From: Micromonospora chaiyaphumensis
GTDB taxonomy: Bacteria; Actinomycetota; Actinomycetes; Mycobacteriales; Micromonosporaceae
Assembly (NCBI RefSeq): GCF_900091435.1
Contig: NZ_FMCS01000001.1
Location: forward strand, 124,001 to 188,000
DNA: 64,000 nt
Direction: 5' to 3'
The notes beneath the pieces are model-generated. The model ran no database searches and had not been told where the DNA came from. It saw only the letters and a list, made by a program, of their open reading frames with translations. Shown one piece after another: positions 14,650 to 22,279 of this stretch; within the stretch, counting starts at the first letter, position 1; every line of letters begins with the position of its first letter. The translations under genes and the position numbers were made by a program.

Positions 14650-15959
14650 CGGCGTTGCAGCAGCACGGCGACCACCATGACGGCGGCGGGCAGCAGGCCG
14701 AAGCCGTACCGGATCGCCGCGAGCGCACCGGCCGACTGGGTGACGGCCTGCCCGGCGGCGGAGGCCACGAAGCCCCCGGCGGCCAGGCAGAGGGCGTAGG
14801 CGTAGGGGCCGAGCGCCGCGCCGGTGGCCTCGGTGGCGGTCCACACCCCGGTGTACGTGCCGGCCCGATCGGTATCAGCGGCGCGGATCACGTCGGGCAG
14901 CATCGAGAAGGGCAGCAGCTGCATCCCGGCGAACGCCACCCCGAGCACCGCCACGGCGGCGACCAGCACCGGCAGCCCGGCCGGCCGGCCGACGGCCAGC
15001 ACCAGCGCGCCGGCGGCGAAGGCGAGCTGCGCGGCAAGCAGCGCCCGCTGCTTGCCGACCCGCCGGGCCACCGCCAGCCAGGCCGGGGTGACCAGCAGCG
15101 CCGGCGCGACGAACGCGGCGACCAGCACGGTGGTGAGCTTCGGACGGCCCAGCTCGTATTCGGCGTAGTAGGGCACCCCGGCCAGCACCAGGTGGGTGGT
15201 GGTCGACATGGCCAGGTAGGCGCCCACCAGCCAGCGGAACTGCCGGTCGCGCAGGCTCGCCGCCAGGGCCCGCCACCCGCCCGCCCCGTGCGACGGCGAG
15301 GACACCGCCGCGGTGCGGCGCAGCCGGTCGATCCCGGCGACGCCGACCGCCATGGCGGCGAGCATCCCCACCGCGAGCAGCGCCGCCATCCGCAGGTAGC
15401 CGCCGCGGGTGGCGGCGTCCCCGCCGGCCAGCAGCGGCGCGAGCAGCCCGGAGACCAGGATGCCGAGGGTGAGCACCACCATCCGGAACGCCATGAGCCG
15501 GGTCCGTTCGTGGTAGCCGATCCGCAAGTCCGCCGGGGTGGCGAGGTAGGGCACCTGGTAGGCGGCGAAGAGCAGGTTCCCGGCGACGAAGAACAGCGCG
15601 ACCCAGGCCGCGGCGGCGGGGCTGCTGAGCCCGCCGGGCACCGCGAACAGCGCGGCGAAGGCCAGCGGCAGGGCGCAGCCGGCGAGCAGCAGCCGCCGCC
15701 GGTGGCCACGGCGGGCCTGCTCGACGTCGCAGCGGTGCCCGATCCAGGGGTGCAGCAGCACGTCGGCGATCTTCGGCAGCAGCAGGGTCAGGCCCGCCAG
15801 CCACGGGGCGACCGCGAGGACGTCGGTGAGGAAGTAGAGCAGCAGCAGTCCGGGCACGGTGACCCAGACGCCCATGCCGAGCGAGCCGGCGGCGAAGCCG
15901 GCCAGCGGGCCGCGCGGCAGGGCGGCGGCGGTCCGGTGCCGCTCGTCGAGCCCGGTCAT
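14604..15959 (-). CDS. GPH-type MFS transporter (sugar:cation symporter family)
   Basis: A 451-residue, 12-helix transporter of the glycoside-pentoside-hexuronide (MelB-like) branch. Residues 50-85 carry LTLLLPKIADVLLHPWIGHRCD, matching the family's DxxxDPxxG-like region (here split as IADVLLHPWIGH), and YHERTRLMAFRM near residue 178 matches the loop 4-5 motif. It is divergent from the TetR gene with one ATCCA...TGGAT operator between them, so it is the presumed transport arm of that regulon. The substrate need not be a sugar. The last 46 bp overlap the end of the pump gene on the other strand. Confidence 0.85.
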   Translation of the reverse strand: MTGLDERHRTAAALPRGPLAGFAAGSLGMGVWVTVPGLLLLYFLTDVLAVAPWLAGLTLLLPKIADVLLHPWIGHRCDVEQARRGHRRRLLLAGCALPLAFAALFAVPGGLSSPAAAAWVALFFVAGNLLFAAYQVPYLATPADLRIGYHERTRLMAFRMVVLTLGILVSGLLAPLLAGGDAATRGGYLRMAALLAVGMLAAMAVGVAGIDRLRRTAAVSSPSHGAGGWRALAASLRDRQFRWLVGAYLAMSTTTHLVLAGVPYYAEYELGRPKLTTVLVAAFVAPALLVTPAWLAVARRVGKQRALLAAQLAFAAGALVLAVGRPAGLPVLVAAVAVLGVAFAGMQLLPFSMLPDVIRAADTDRAGTYTGVWTATEATGAALGPYAYALCLAAGGFVASAAGQAVTQSAGALAAIRYGFGLLPAAVMVVAVLLQRRYTLDATARADAGGE

Positions 15960-15991
15960 GGCCGCCTCCTCCCGGGGGCGCGCCGCCCCCA

Positions 15992-16009
15992 ATCCAACGG
16001 ATGCTGGAT
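15992..16009. promoter_or_regulatory. TetR operator 1 (ATCCAACGGATGCTGGAT)
   Basis: An 18-bp inverted-repeat site with ATCCA/TGGAT arms, flanked by A and T so the arms extend to AATCCA/TGGATT. It sits midway between the divergent GPH transporter and TetR genes. A second copy with the same arms and spacing is found before the FMO gene at 16705-16722 (14 of 18 positions identical), which makes it very likely a real regulator site. Confidence 0.82.
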
Positions 16010-16030
16010 TGTAGGGGCAACAATGGCGGG

Positions 16031-16681
16031 ATGACCATGCCCCGCCGCCGACCCGGCCGGCCCCGCCGCGACGACCAGCGGCCCACCCGCGACCTGGTGC
16101 TCGCCGCCGCCACCACGCTCTTCGCCGAGCGGGGCTTCGACGCGGTCGGCCTGCGCGACGTCGCCGCCGCGACGGGCGTCGACGTGGCCACCGTCGCCCA
16201 CCACACGGGTACGAAGGCGCAGCTCTACGACGCGTGCTTCGCCCGGGTCTTCGCCGCCGAACGGGAGGTCCTCGAGGCGGCCGGTGAGCGCGCCCGGGCG
16301 GCCCTCGCCACCGGGCCGGCCGACGCGCTGCGGGCGCTGCACGACCTGGTCGACGTGTTCGTCGACTTCCTCGAGGACCGGCCGGAGACCACGGCGCTGT
16401 GGCTGCGCCGCTGGCTGGAGCCGCACCGGCACGCCGACCTCGACCAGCGTTACGCCGCACCGCTCTACACCCTGGTGGAGGAGCTGCTCGCCGCCGCCGC
16501 GGCGGGCGGCGCGCTGGTCGAGCCGGCCCCGCACGTCACCGTGCGCAGCCTGGTCTGGGCGGTGCACGGGCACGTGGTGGCCCTCGCCGCGCAGCAGGGC
16601 TCCGGCGCCCGGGAGCGGCGCGAGTTCCGGGCGTTCGTGCACCGCTTCCTCGACGGCCTGTACCCGCCGGCCACCCCTTGA
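16031..16681 (+). CDS. TetR-family transcriptional regulator
   Basis: About 216 residues. The N-terminal DNA-binding domain (residues 15-62) contains TRDLVLAAATTLFAERGFDAVGLRDVAAATGVDVATVAHHTGTK in the expected order. The rest is the all-helical ligand domain. ATG 16031 is chosen over the upstream ATG at 16001, which lies inside the operator. It is divergent from the GPH transporter and followed 56 bp later by the FMO-SDR operon. Identical operators flank it on both sides, so it most likely represses all three units and itself. Confidence 0.9.
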   Translation: MTMPRRRPGRPRRDDQRPTRDLVLAAATTLFAERGFDAVGLRDVAAATGVDVATVAHHTGTKAQLYDACFARVFAAEREVLEAAGERARAALATGPADALRALHDLVDVFVDFLEDRPETTALWLRRWLEPHRHADLDQRYAAPLYTLVEELLAAAAAGGALVEPAPHVTVRSLVWAVHGHVVALAAQQGSGARERREFRAFVHRFLDGLYPPATP

Positions 16682-16704
16682 CGGGCCGCCGCCCGCCGGG
16701 GATT

Positions 16705-16722
16705 ATCCAGCGGTCGTTGGAT
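16705..16722. promoter_or_regulatory. TetR operator 2 (ATCCAGCGGTCGTTGGAT)
   Basis: An 18-bp inverted repeat with the same ATCCA/TGGAT arms and 8-bp centre as the site at 15992-16009. It ends 2 bases before the AAGGAGG ribosome-binding site (16724-16730) of the FMO gene. A repressor bound here would block transcription of the FMO-SDR operon. Confidence 0.82.
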
Positions 16723-16737
16723 TAAGGAGGCAGGGGC

Positions 16738-18051
16738 ATGGCGGCACCACCCCGGGTGGCGGTCATCGGCGCCGGCGCGGCCGGACTGGCCACCCTCAAG
16801 GCGCTGGCCGACGCCGGCGTGCCGGCCGTCGCGTTCGAGACCGCCGACACCGTCGGCGGCCTCTGGGTGTACGGGTCGCCCGGCTCGCCCGCGTACCGGA
16901 CGCTGCACCTGAACACCAGCAAGGGGCGCACCCAGTTCGCCGACCACCCGATGCCGGCGCACTGGCCCGACTACCCCGACCACACCCGCATCGCCGGCTA
17001 CCTCACCGACTACGCCGACCGGTTCGGGCTGCGCGACGCCGTGCGGCTGCGGCACACCGTCGAGCGGGTCACCCGGGCGGCCGACGGCGGCTGGACCGTG
17101 CACGCCACCGGACCCGACGGACCGGTCCACCTCGACGTCGAGGCGGTGGTGGTCGCCAACGGGCACAACCGGGTGCCGAAGCGGCCCGACCCGTACCCGG
17201 GCGACTGCGCCGCGGAGCAGCTGCACAGCCACGACTACCGGGGACCGGAGCAGCTCGCCGGCCGGCGGGTGCTGGTCGTCGGCGGCGGCAACTCCGCCAT
17301 GGACATCGCCGTGGACGCCTCGTACGCCGCCACGCGCACCCTGCTGTCGCTGCGCCGCGGCGTGTGGGTCGTGCCCAAGTACCTGCTCGGGCGACCCTCC
17401 GACACCCTCAACGGGGCGCTGGCCCGCCGGCTGCCGTGGCGGCTGCGCCAGCGGGTCAGCCAGACCATGCTCACCGCCACCGTCGGCCCGCCCGCCCGGT
17501 ACGGGCTGCCCGCCCCCGCCCACGGCTTCCTCCAGGACCACCCCACGCTGTCCGACGGGCTGCTGTCCCGGCTCACCCACGGCGACATCCAGGCCCGCCC
17601 CGGCATCGCCCGGTTCGCCGGCACCAAGGTCGAGTTCACCGACGGCCGCGCCGACGAGGTGGACCTCGTGGTCTGGTGCACCGGCTACCGGGTCGAGATC
17701 CCCTTCCTCGACGCCGACCTGCTCGGTGACGGCGCCGACCGGCTGCCCCTCTACCGGCACGTGTTCCACCTCGACGCCCCCGGGCTGGCCTTCGTGGGGC
17801 TCATGCAGTCCACCGGCGCGGCGTTCCCGCTGGTCGAGGCCCAGGCCCGGCTCGTCGCCGCGCGGCTCGCCGGCACCTGGGCACCGCCGGACCGGGCCCG
17901 GCAGGCAGCCGCCTGCCGCGCCGAGCTGCGCGCTGCCACCACCCGGTGGGGGCAGCGCCGGCCCCACATGCGGGTCGACTTCGACGCGTACCTGACCGAA
18001 CTGGAGCGGGAACTCGCCGCCGGGCGGCGCCGGACGGAGGTGCGGCCGTGA
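16738..18051 (+). CDS. Flavin-containing monooxygenase (FMO/BVMO type)
   Basis: A 437-residue class B flavoprotein monooxygenase. The FAD site is at the N-terminus (VIGAGAAGLATLKAL, residues 8-22), followed by the FMO-typical GGLWVYGSPGSPAYRTLHLN region. The NADPH site is near residue 180 (VLVVGGGNSAMDIAVD). A late conserved segment is VDLVVWCTGYRVEIPF near residue 305. It oxygenates N, S or ketone substrates with NADPH and O2. ATG 16738 has AAGGAGG upstream. The SDR gene overlaps its stop. With the GPH transporter and TetR it forms an inducible uptake/oxidation module for an unidentified compound. Confidence 0.9.
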   Translation: MAAPPRVAVIGAGAAGLATLKALADAGVPAVAFETADTVGGLWVYGSPGSPAYRTLHLNTSKGRTQFADHPMPAHWPDYPDHTRIAGYLTDYADRFGLRDAVRLRHTVERVTRAADGGWTVHATGPDGPVHLDVEAVVVANGHNRVPKRPDPYPGDCAAEQLHSHDYRGPEQLAGRRVLVVGGGNSAMDIAVDASYAATRTLLSLRRGVWVVPKYLLGRPSDTLNGALARRLPWRLRQRVSQTMLTATVGPPARYGLPAPAHGFLQDHPTLSDGLLSRLTHGDIQARPGIARFAGTKVEFTDGRADEVDLVVWCTGYRVEIPFLDADLLGDGADRLPLYRHVFHLDAPGLAFVGLMQSTGAAFPLVEAQARLVAARLAGTWAPPDRARQAAACRAELRAATTRWGQRRPHMRVDFDAYLTELERELAAGRRRTEVRP

Positions 18052-18872
18052 GCGGGCTGGCCGGACGGCGGGTGCTGGTCACCGGCGCCCGCGGCACCTT
18101 CGGGCGGCACCTGTGCGCCGCGCTCACCGGCGCGGGCGCCCACGTCGTCGGGCTCGACCTGCACCCCGACGAGCACGGCGAGGTGCCGGTGCTCGGCTGC
18201 GACCTGACCGACCCGGCCGCCGTGCCGGCCGCGGTGGCCACCGCCGTGGACCGGCTCGGCGGGCTGGACCTGCTGGTCAACAACGCCGGCGTCGGCGGAC
18301 CCGCCCCCGCCGAACTGCCGCCCGACGAGGTGGTCCGCCGGCAGCTGGAGGTGAACCTGCTCGCCGCGTGGCGTACCACGGCGGCGGCGCTGCCCGCCCT
18401 GGAGGCCGCCCGCGGCCGGGTGCTCTTCGTGGCCAGCCGGATGGCCGTGCTGCCGCTGCCCCTCGCGGCCGCGTACGGGGTGAGCAAGCGGGCCCTCGTG
18501 GCGTACGCGGACGCGCTGCGCCACGAGGTCGGCACCCACGTCGGGGTCAGCGTCGTCTACCCGAGCATGGTCGCCTCACCGATCCACGACAGCACCGCCG
18601 AGGCAGGGCTGTCGCTCAGCGGGGTGTCCCGGCTGGAGCCCGTCGAGGGGGTCGTCGCGGCGATCCTGCGCGCCGCCACCGCCCGCCGGGCGCCCCGGGA
18701 CGTGGCCACCACCGGGCGGGGGCGGCTGGAGCTGGCCCTCGCCCGCCACGCGCCGGCGCTGGCCGACCGGCTGGTACGCCGTACCGTCGCGGGGCGGTTG
18801 GCCGCCGGGGACCTGGACGGCGCGCCGCTGGCCGCCGGCATGGTGCGGCGGCATCGGGAGCCCGGCCGGTAG
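18048..18872 (+). CDS. Short-chain dehydrogenase/reductase
   Basis: A 274-residue SDR. The cofactor motif is TGARGTFG (near residues 11-18), NNAG is near 81-84, and the active-site Ser-Tyr-Lys are seen as the S in VASRMAV and YGVSK (near 144-148). The first motif is TGxxxxxG rather than the standard TGxxxGxG. It starts at GTG 18048, overlapping the FMO stop by 4 bp, so translation is coupled. Probably supplies or consumes the ketone/alcohol handled by the FMO. Confidence 0.88.
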   Translation: MSGLAGRRVLVTGARGTFGRHLCAALTGAGAHVVGLDLHPDEHGEVPVLGCDLTDPAAVPAAVATAVDRLGGLDLLVNNAGVGGPAPAELPPDEVVRRQLEVNLLAAWRTTAAALPALEAARGRVLFVASRMAVLPLPLAAAYGVSKRALVAYADALRHEVGTHVGVSVVYPSMVASPIHDSTAEAGLSLSGVSRLEPVEGVVAAILRAATARRAPRDVATTGRGRLELALARHAPALADRLVRRTVAGRLAAGDLDGAPLAAGMVRRHREPGR

Positions 18873-18881
18873 GGTGCCGCC

Positions 18882-19391
18882 ATGCCGCTGTCGCCCTACG
18901 TCGCCCGGATGCGCCGCCACATCGGACCCGAGCTGCTGATGCTGTACGGGGTCAGCGGCGTGGTCACCGACGACACGGGGCGGCTGCTGCTGGCCCGCCG
19001 GGGCGACAACGGCCGCTGGTCCGTCCCGGCCGGGATGGTCGACCCGGGTGAGCAGCCGGCCGACGCGCTGGTGCGCGAGGTCTACGAGGAGACCGGCGTC
19101 AAGGTGGAGATCGACCGGATCGGCGGGGTCGCCACCCACCCGGTGGTCTACCCCAACGGCGACGCCTGCGAATACCTCAACGTCTGGTTCCACTGCCGGG
19201 TGGTCGGTGGGGCGCCCACCGCCGACGGCGACGAGTCCCTCGCCGTCGGCTGGTTCGACCCGGACGACCTGCCCGAACTGGACGACTGGTCCCGGCTGCG
19301 GATCTCCACGGCACTGCGCGACGACCGGGCCGCCTGGTACGCCGCCCCGGGCGAGCGCCACCCGGCGCTGCACCAGCCGGACAACCTCTGA
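18882..19391 (+). CDS. NUDIX hydrolase
   Basis: A 169-residue protein with a complete NUDIX box near residues 50-72: GMVDPGEQPADALVREVYEE then TGV. The catalytic REVYEE glutamates are intact. It hydrolyses a nucleoside diphosphate linked to another group; the substrate is not deducible. It starts 9 bp after the SDR stop and is probably the last gene of the FMO-SDR operon, perhaps cleaning NAD(P)H or FAD derivatives, but this is context only. Confidence 0.9.
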   Translation: MPLSPYVARMRRHIGPELLMLYGVSGVVTDDTGRLLLARRGDNGRWSVPAGMVDPGEQPADALVREVYEETGVKVEIDRIGGVATHPVVYPNGDACEYLNVWFHCRVVGGAPTADGDESLAVGWFDPDDLPELDDWSRLRISTALRDDRAAWYAAPGERHPALHQPDNL

Positions 19392-19575
19392 CGCTCGACG
19401 CGGCGGCCGCTGTCCGCGGCGGGCGCACCTCCGGTCAGAAAGTGGGGGCGGCGATTACCACCAACCCGCCGACCGCGACCTCCCCGCCGTCCGTCCTGCC
19501 CGGACCCTGCCCACCGGGTACCACCCGGCGAGGGCGGGCTCGCGGCGCGGCGGCGTGACGGGCCACACTACCGGG

Positions 19576-20124
19576 ATGCCGATCGTGCTCCACGCCGCCG
19601 CCACCCCCTCCGCCCCCGGCCTGCTGCTGCGGCCGTGGCGCGACGACGACGCCGAGGCGCTGCTGGCCGCCTACCGGGACCCGGTGCTGCGCAGCTGGAC
19701 CCGGTACCCGGTGACCACCCGGGCGGAGGCCAGGGCGTTCCTGCGCCGCAGCCGGCAGGGCTGGGCGGCCGGCAACCGGTTCAGCTTCGCGGTACTGGAG
19801 GCCGCGCCCGACGGGGAACGGCTCGTGGCCAACGTGGTGCTCAAGGACGTCACGCCCGGGCGTCCGGCCGCCGAGGTGGGCTACTGGACGGCCGTGCCGG
19901 CCCGCGGGCGCGGCGTCGCGCCGCGGGCCGTGGAGGCGGTCACCGGCTGGGCGTTCGCCCGCTTCGGCGCGAGCGGCCTGACCCGCCTGGAGCTGCTGCA
20001 CCAGGTGGACAACCCGGCCTCCTGCCGGGTGGCGGAGAAGAGCGGGTACGCCTTCGCGGAGGTGCTGCCGGCCCGGCCGCCGTTCCCGCGCGACGGCCAC
20101 CGCCACGTCCGCCTGCTGCCCTGA
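19576..20124 (+). CDS. GNAT N-acetyltransferase (RimJ/RimL type)
   Basis: A 182-residue GNAT of the Acetyltransf_3 group. LLLRPWRDDDAEALLAAYRD starts the fold (residues 15-34), the acetyl-CoA loop is near 107-114 (VPARGRGVAPRAV), and the late NPASCRVAEKSGY motif is near 150-162. Such enzymes acetylate protein N-termini or small amines. ATG 19576 is chosen; the frame is open further upstream but without homology. Stand-alone gene. Confidence 0.85.
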   Translation: MPIVLHAAATPSAPGLLLRPWRDDDAEALLAAYRDPVLRSWTRYPVTTRAEARAFLRRSRQGWAAGNRFSFAVLEAAPDGERLVANVVLKDVTPGRPAAEVGYWTAVPARGRGVAPRAVEAVTGWAFARFGASGLTRLELLHQVDNPASCRVAEKSGYAFAEVLPARPPFPRDGHRHVRLLP

Positions 20125-20127
20125 GCC

Positions 20128-20309
20128 GGGACGCGCTCAGCGGCCCCGTTGCCGGCCAGCCGGGTGAGGGTGAGCACGGGCACCGCGACCCGCAGCCCGA
20201 ACAGCGCGGTGAAGACCGGCAGCAGCAGCACCGCGCCACCGAAGCCGGTCACCGCGGACAGCACGGCCAGCAGGAACGCCGCCGCCGAGGCCGCCAGCAG
20301 GCCGCTCAG
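20128..20309 (-). pseudogene. Remnant of a TauE/SafE-family membrane transporter
   Basis: Reading left on the minus strand from the end of the YkvA gene, the frame gives ASAAAFLLAVLSAVTGFGG followed by AVLLLPVFTALFGLRVAVPV and LTLTRLAGNG. This is the start of a TauE/SafE sulfite/anion exporter. The match ends at about 20130, where the GNAT gene ends, and about 200 further residues are missing. No ATG or GTG precedes the fragment except an internal GTG at 20264. It is a truncated relic. Confidence 0.65.
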
Positions 20310-20728
20310 CGCTCGCGCCCCTCGGTGCTCTCGCCGGTCGGCGCCGGGCCGAGCAGGCGCAGCAGCAGCCGGGGCTCACCCGGCCACGCGTCGAGCAGCA
20401 CCTGCCGCGGCACCTGCCGGCCGGCGTAGCGCAGCGCGAGCGCCACCACCACGATGTCGTCCAGCGGGCCGATGACCGGCAGGAACTCCGGGATCAGGTC
20501 GATCGGGCTGGCCAGCCAGAGCCCCGCGAACACGATCGCGACCTTGGCCCGCCGCGGCACCCGGGGGTCGCGGCGCAACCGGCGCACGGTGGTCAGGCAG
20601 TCCGGGATGAAGGCCGCCAGGTCGCGCAGGATGCCCGGCGGCAGCCGCCGCGCGAGCAGCACCAGCAGCGCCCAGCTGGCCAGCAGGCAGACCACCGCGA
20701 CCCCGAGGCCGATGAGCCAGTCACGCAC
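20306..20728 (-). CDS. YkvA-family (DUF1232) membrane-associated protein
   Basis: A 140-residue protein with one N-terminal transmembrane helix (residues 5-27) and a DUF1232 core near residues 70-105 (AKVAIVFAGLWLASPIDLIP, then EFLPVIGPLDDIVVVALALRY). DUF1232 proteins are small membrane proteins of unknown role, common in bacteria. Its stop overlaps the start of the TauE relic, suggesting the two once formed an operon. Confidence 0.85.
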   Translation of the reverse strand: MRDWLIGLGVAVVCLLASWALLVLLARRLPPGILRDLAAFIPDCLTTVRRLRRDPRVPRRAKVAIVFAGLWLASPIDLIPEFLPVIGPLDDIVVVALALRYAGRQVPRQVLLDAWPGEPRLLLRLLGPAPTGESTEGRER

Positions 20729-20815
20729 GCCGCTGGTACCTCCCGCCCGGTACGGGCCGCCCGCCGGCCCACGAGGAATGTACGCCCCGAGACATGAGGG
20801 TCAGTCGTAAACCGT

Positions 20816-20845
20816 TTGAGCCCTGCTTCCGCGGTCCCGTAGGTT
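20816..20845 (+). promoter_or_regulatory. Candidate promoter of the DUF1062 gene
   Basis: TTGAGC (20816-20821), 18 bases, then TAGGTT (20840-20845) is a reasonable vegetative promoter. It would start a transcript near 20852, giving a leader of nearly 200 bases before the ATG at 21047. That leader contains a short ORF and alternative pairing segments. Confidence 0.5.
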
Positions 20846-20885
20846 GCCCGCAACCCGTCGCACCGAGGACAGAGGACAAAACCGC

Positions 20886-20906
20886 GTGACCCCGCCTGCT
20901 CTCTAG
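20886..20906 (+). CDS. Possible leader peptide MTPPAL before the DUF1062 gene
   Basis: GTG ACC CCG CCT GCT CTC TAG encodes six residues, with GAGGAC about 10 bases upstream. Its stop codon lies inside CTAGACCTGACA (20903-20914). That string is complementary to two separate downstream segments just ahead of the main gene. A ribosome on this ORF would cover that strand. The diproline (CCG CCT) is a natural slow spot. Too short to prove by sequence alone. Confidence 0.45.
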   Translation: MTPPAL

Positions 20907-21040
20907 ACCTGACATCTTCTTCCGCTCACCGGTAGCCGACGCTCCCGTCGGTTCCGCCGGGCTGCCCCTGTGCGCCCGGTCGTACAGCGATTGAGGCCGC
21001 GCGTGATCGGCCTCGTGTCAGGTCGAGAGATCAGGTCTAG
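20900..21040 (+). promoter_or_regulatory. Attenuator-like leader with mutually exclusive pairings
   Basis: Segment 1 (20900-20915) can pair with segment 2 (21015-21030) over 16 positions with one A.G mismatch and one G-U. It can alternatively pair with segment 3 (TCAGGTCTAG, 21031-21040) through a perfect 10-bp match with 20903-20912. Segments 2 and 3 contain a direct repeat (TCAGGTCGAG, TCAGGTCTAG) and end 6 bases before the ATG at 21047. A small local hairpin, CCGACG-CTCC-CGTCGG (20936-20951), lies between. This looks like a ribosome-controlled switch on translation or transcription of the DUF1062 gene. Confidence 0.5.
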
Positions 21041-21046
21041 CGAGTC

Positions 21047-21607
21047 ATGTCTTCATCCCCTCATATCGTGCTGCCCTGGGTTGTCCGTCGGACCAGGCTG
21101 CCGCTGCTGTCGTTGCGGTGCGTGGACTGCCGGTCGGAGTCGGCGACCACCGGCGACGGCAGGTTCCGGGTCAACGCCAACGGCAAGCTGCTGGACGTGT
21201 GGTTGCTGGTCCGCTGCGTGTCCTGCGACCGGACGAGCAAGCTCACCGTGTACGAGCGGGCGGCGGTCAGGTCCATCGATCCAGGTGAGTTGCACGGCTA
21301 CCACGTCAACGATCCGGAGCTGGTGGCGTCCCGGCTGTTGGATCCGCTGCTCGCCCGGCGCAACCGCTTCACCCTGGACTGGACGGATGCCTGGCGGCTG
21401 GACACCCCGCCGGAACGGCTCGACGAGACGTGGCCGGTGCGGGTGGACGTCGTCTTCGAGGACCCGGTGCCGGTGCGCCCGGAACGGCTCATCGCGCAGG
21501 GGCTCGGCCTCAGCAGGACCGAGGTGCTGCGCCGCGTCAAGTGCGACATCTCGCTGCGCCGCTCGACCAGTGCCGATTTCACCTTCACCGTGACGGCCGG
21601 GGACTAG
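21047..21607 (+). CDS. DUF1062 protein with two CxxC zinc-ribbon halves
   Basis: A 186-residue protein of the DUF1062 family. Two CxxC pairs, LRCVDC (near residues 23-28) and VRCVSC (near 57-62), probably bind one zinc. The C-terminal part (LGLSRTEVLRRVKCDISLRR near 150-170) resembles a small helix-turn-helix or S4-like RNA-binding segment. The function is unknown. There is no clear Shine-Dalgarno before ATG 21047; instead the start lies right after the alternative-pairing leader. The elaborate leader suggests induction under a specific stress, possibly a translation inhibitor. Confidence 0.82.
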   Translation: MSSSPHIVLPWVVRRTRLPLLSLRCVDCRSESATTGDGRFRVNANGKLLDVWLLVRCVSCDRTSKLTVYERAAVRSIDPGELHGYHVNDPELVASRLLDPLLARRNRFTLDWTDAWRLDTPPERLDETWPVRVDVVFEDPVPVRPERLIAQGLGLSRTEVLRRVKCDISLRRSTSADFTFTVTAGD

Positions 21608-21783
21608 CCCGGTGGAGCCGGGCGGGCCACCGCGGCCCGCCCGGCTACACCCACGAAACCAGCCGATACCGGACACACGGAGCTTCGTGGTCGAGTTCCT
21701 CAGCCCCGGGAACAGGCGGGTCCCGGTCGGCGCTGAAACGGGTCGGTGACCGGCGGATACGGTGGGAACGGGAGGTGACGGCG

Positions 21784-22269
21784 GTGACGACAGGCTGGGA
21801 GGCCGCGGTCGAGGCGCAGATCCGCTCGGCCCAGGAGCGCGGCGAGTTCGACAACCTGCCGGGGGCCGGCAAGCCGATCCCGGGCCGCGACCTGCCCTAC
21901 GACGAGGGCTGGTGGATCCGCAGCTTCCTGGAGCGCGAACAGCTGCCCGGCGACCTTCTGCTGCCCACCCCGCTGCAACTGCGCCGCCGCATCGAGAAGC
22001 TCCCCGCCGAAGTCCGTGACCTGCCCACCGAAGAGTCGGTGCGGGCGTACGTGGCGGCCCTCAACGCCGAGGTGGTGGCCTGGCTGCGCACACCCACCGG
22101 ACCACGCGTGGTGGTGCGCCCGGTCAACGCCGACGACACGGTCCGCGACTGGCGCGCCGCCCGGGAGCGGGCCGCCGCCGAGCGGGTGACCGCCGCCGCG
22201 GAGCCGGCGCCCCCGGCGACGGCCACGCCGCCGCGCCGTCGCCCGTGGTGGCCCTGGCGACGGCGCTGA
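21784..22269 (+). CDS. DUF1992 (DnaJ-homolog C28-like) domain protein
   Basis: About 161 residues. The DUF1992 domain fills residues 5-75: WEAAVEAQIRSAQERGEFDN, LPGAGKPI and a DEGWWIR segment, the expected family signature also found in DNAJC28. The C-terminal third is a proline- and alanine-rich tail ending in RRRPWWPWRRR, perhaps membrane-attached. GTG 21784 has GGGAGGTGAC upstream; GTG 21775 is the alternative. The role is unknown. Confidence 0.85.
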   Translation: MTTGWEAAVEAQIRSAQERGEFDNLPGAGKPIPGRDLPYDEGWWIRSFLEREQLPGDLLLPTPLQLRRRIEKLPAEVRDLPTEESVRAYVAALNAEVVAWLRTPTGPRVVVRPVNADDTVRDWRAARERAAAERVTAAAEPAPPATATPPRRRPWWPWRRR

Positions 22270-22279
22270 GCCACCACCG

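Noticed and set aside
13281-16034. 917-residue plus-strand open frame across the pump and GPH genes
   Set aside because: It spans two recognisable genes in shifted or opposite frames and its residues are low-complexity arginine, glycine and histidine.
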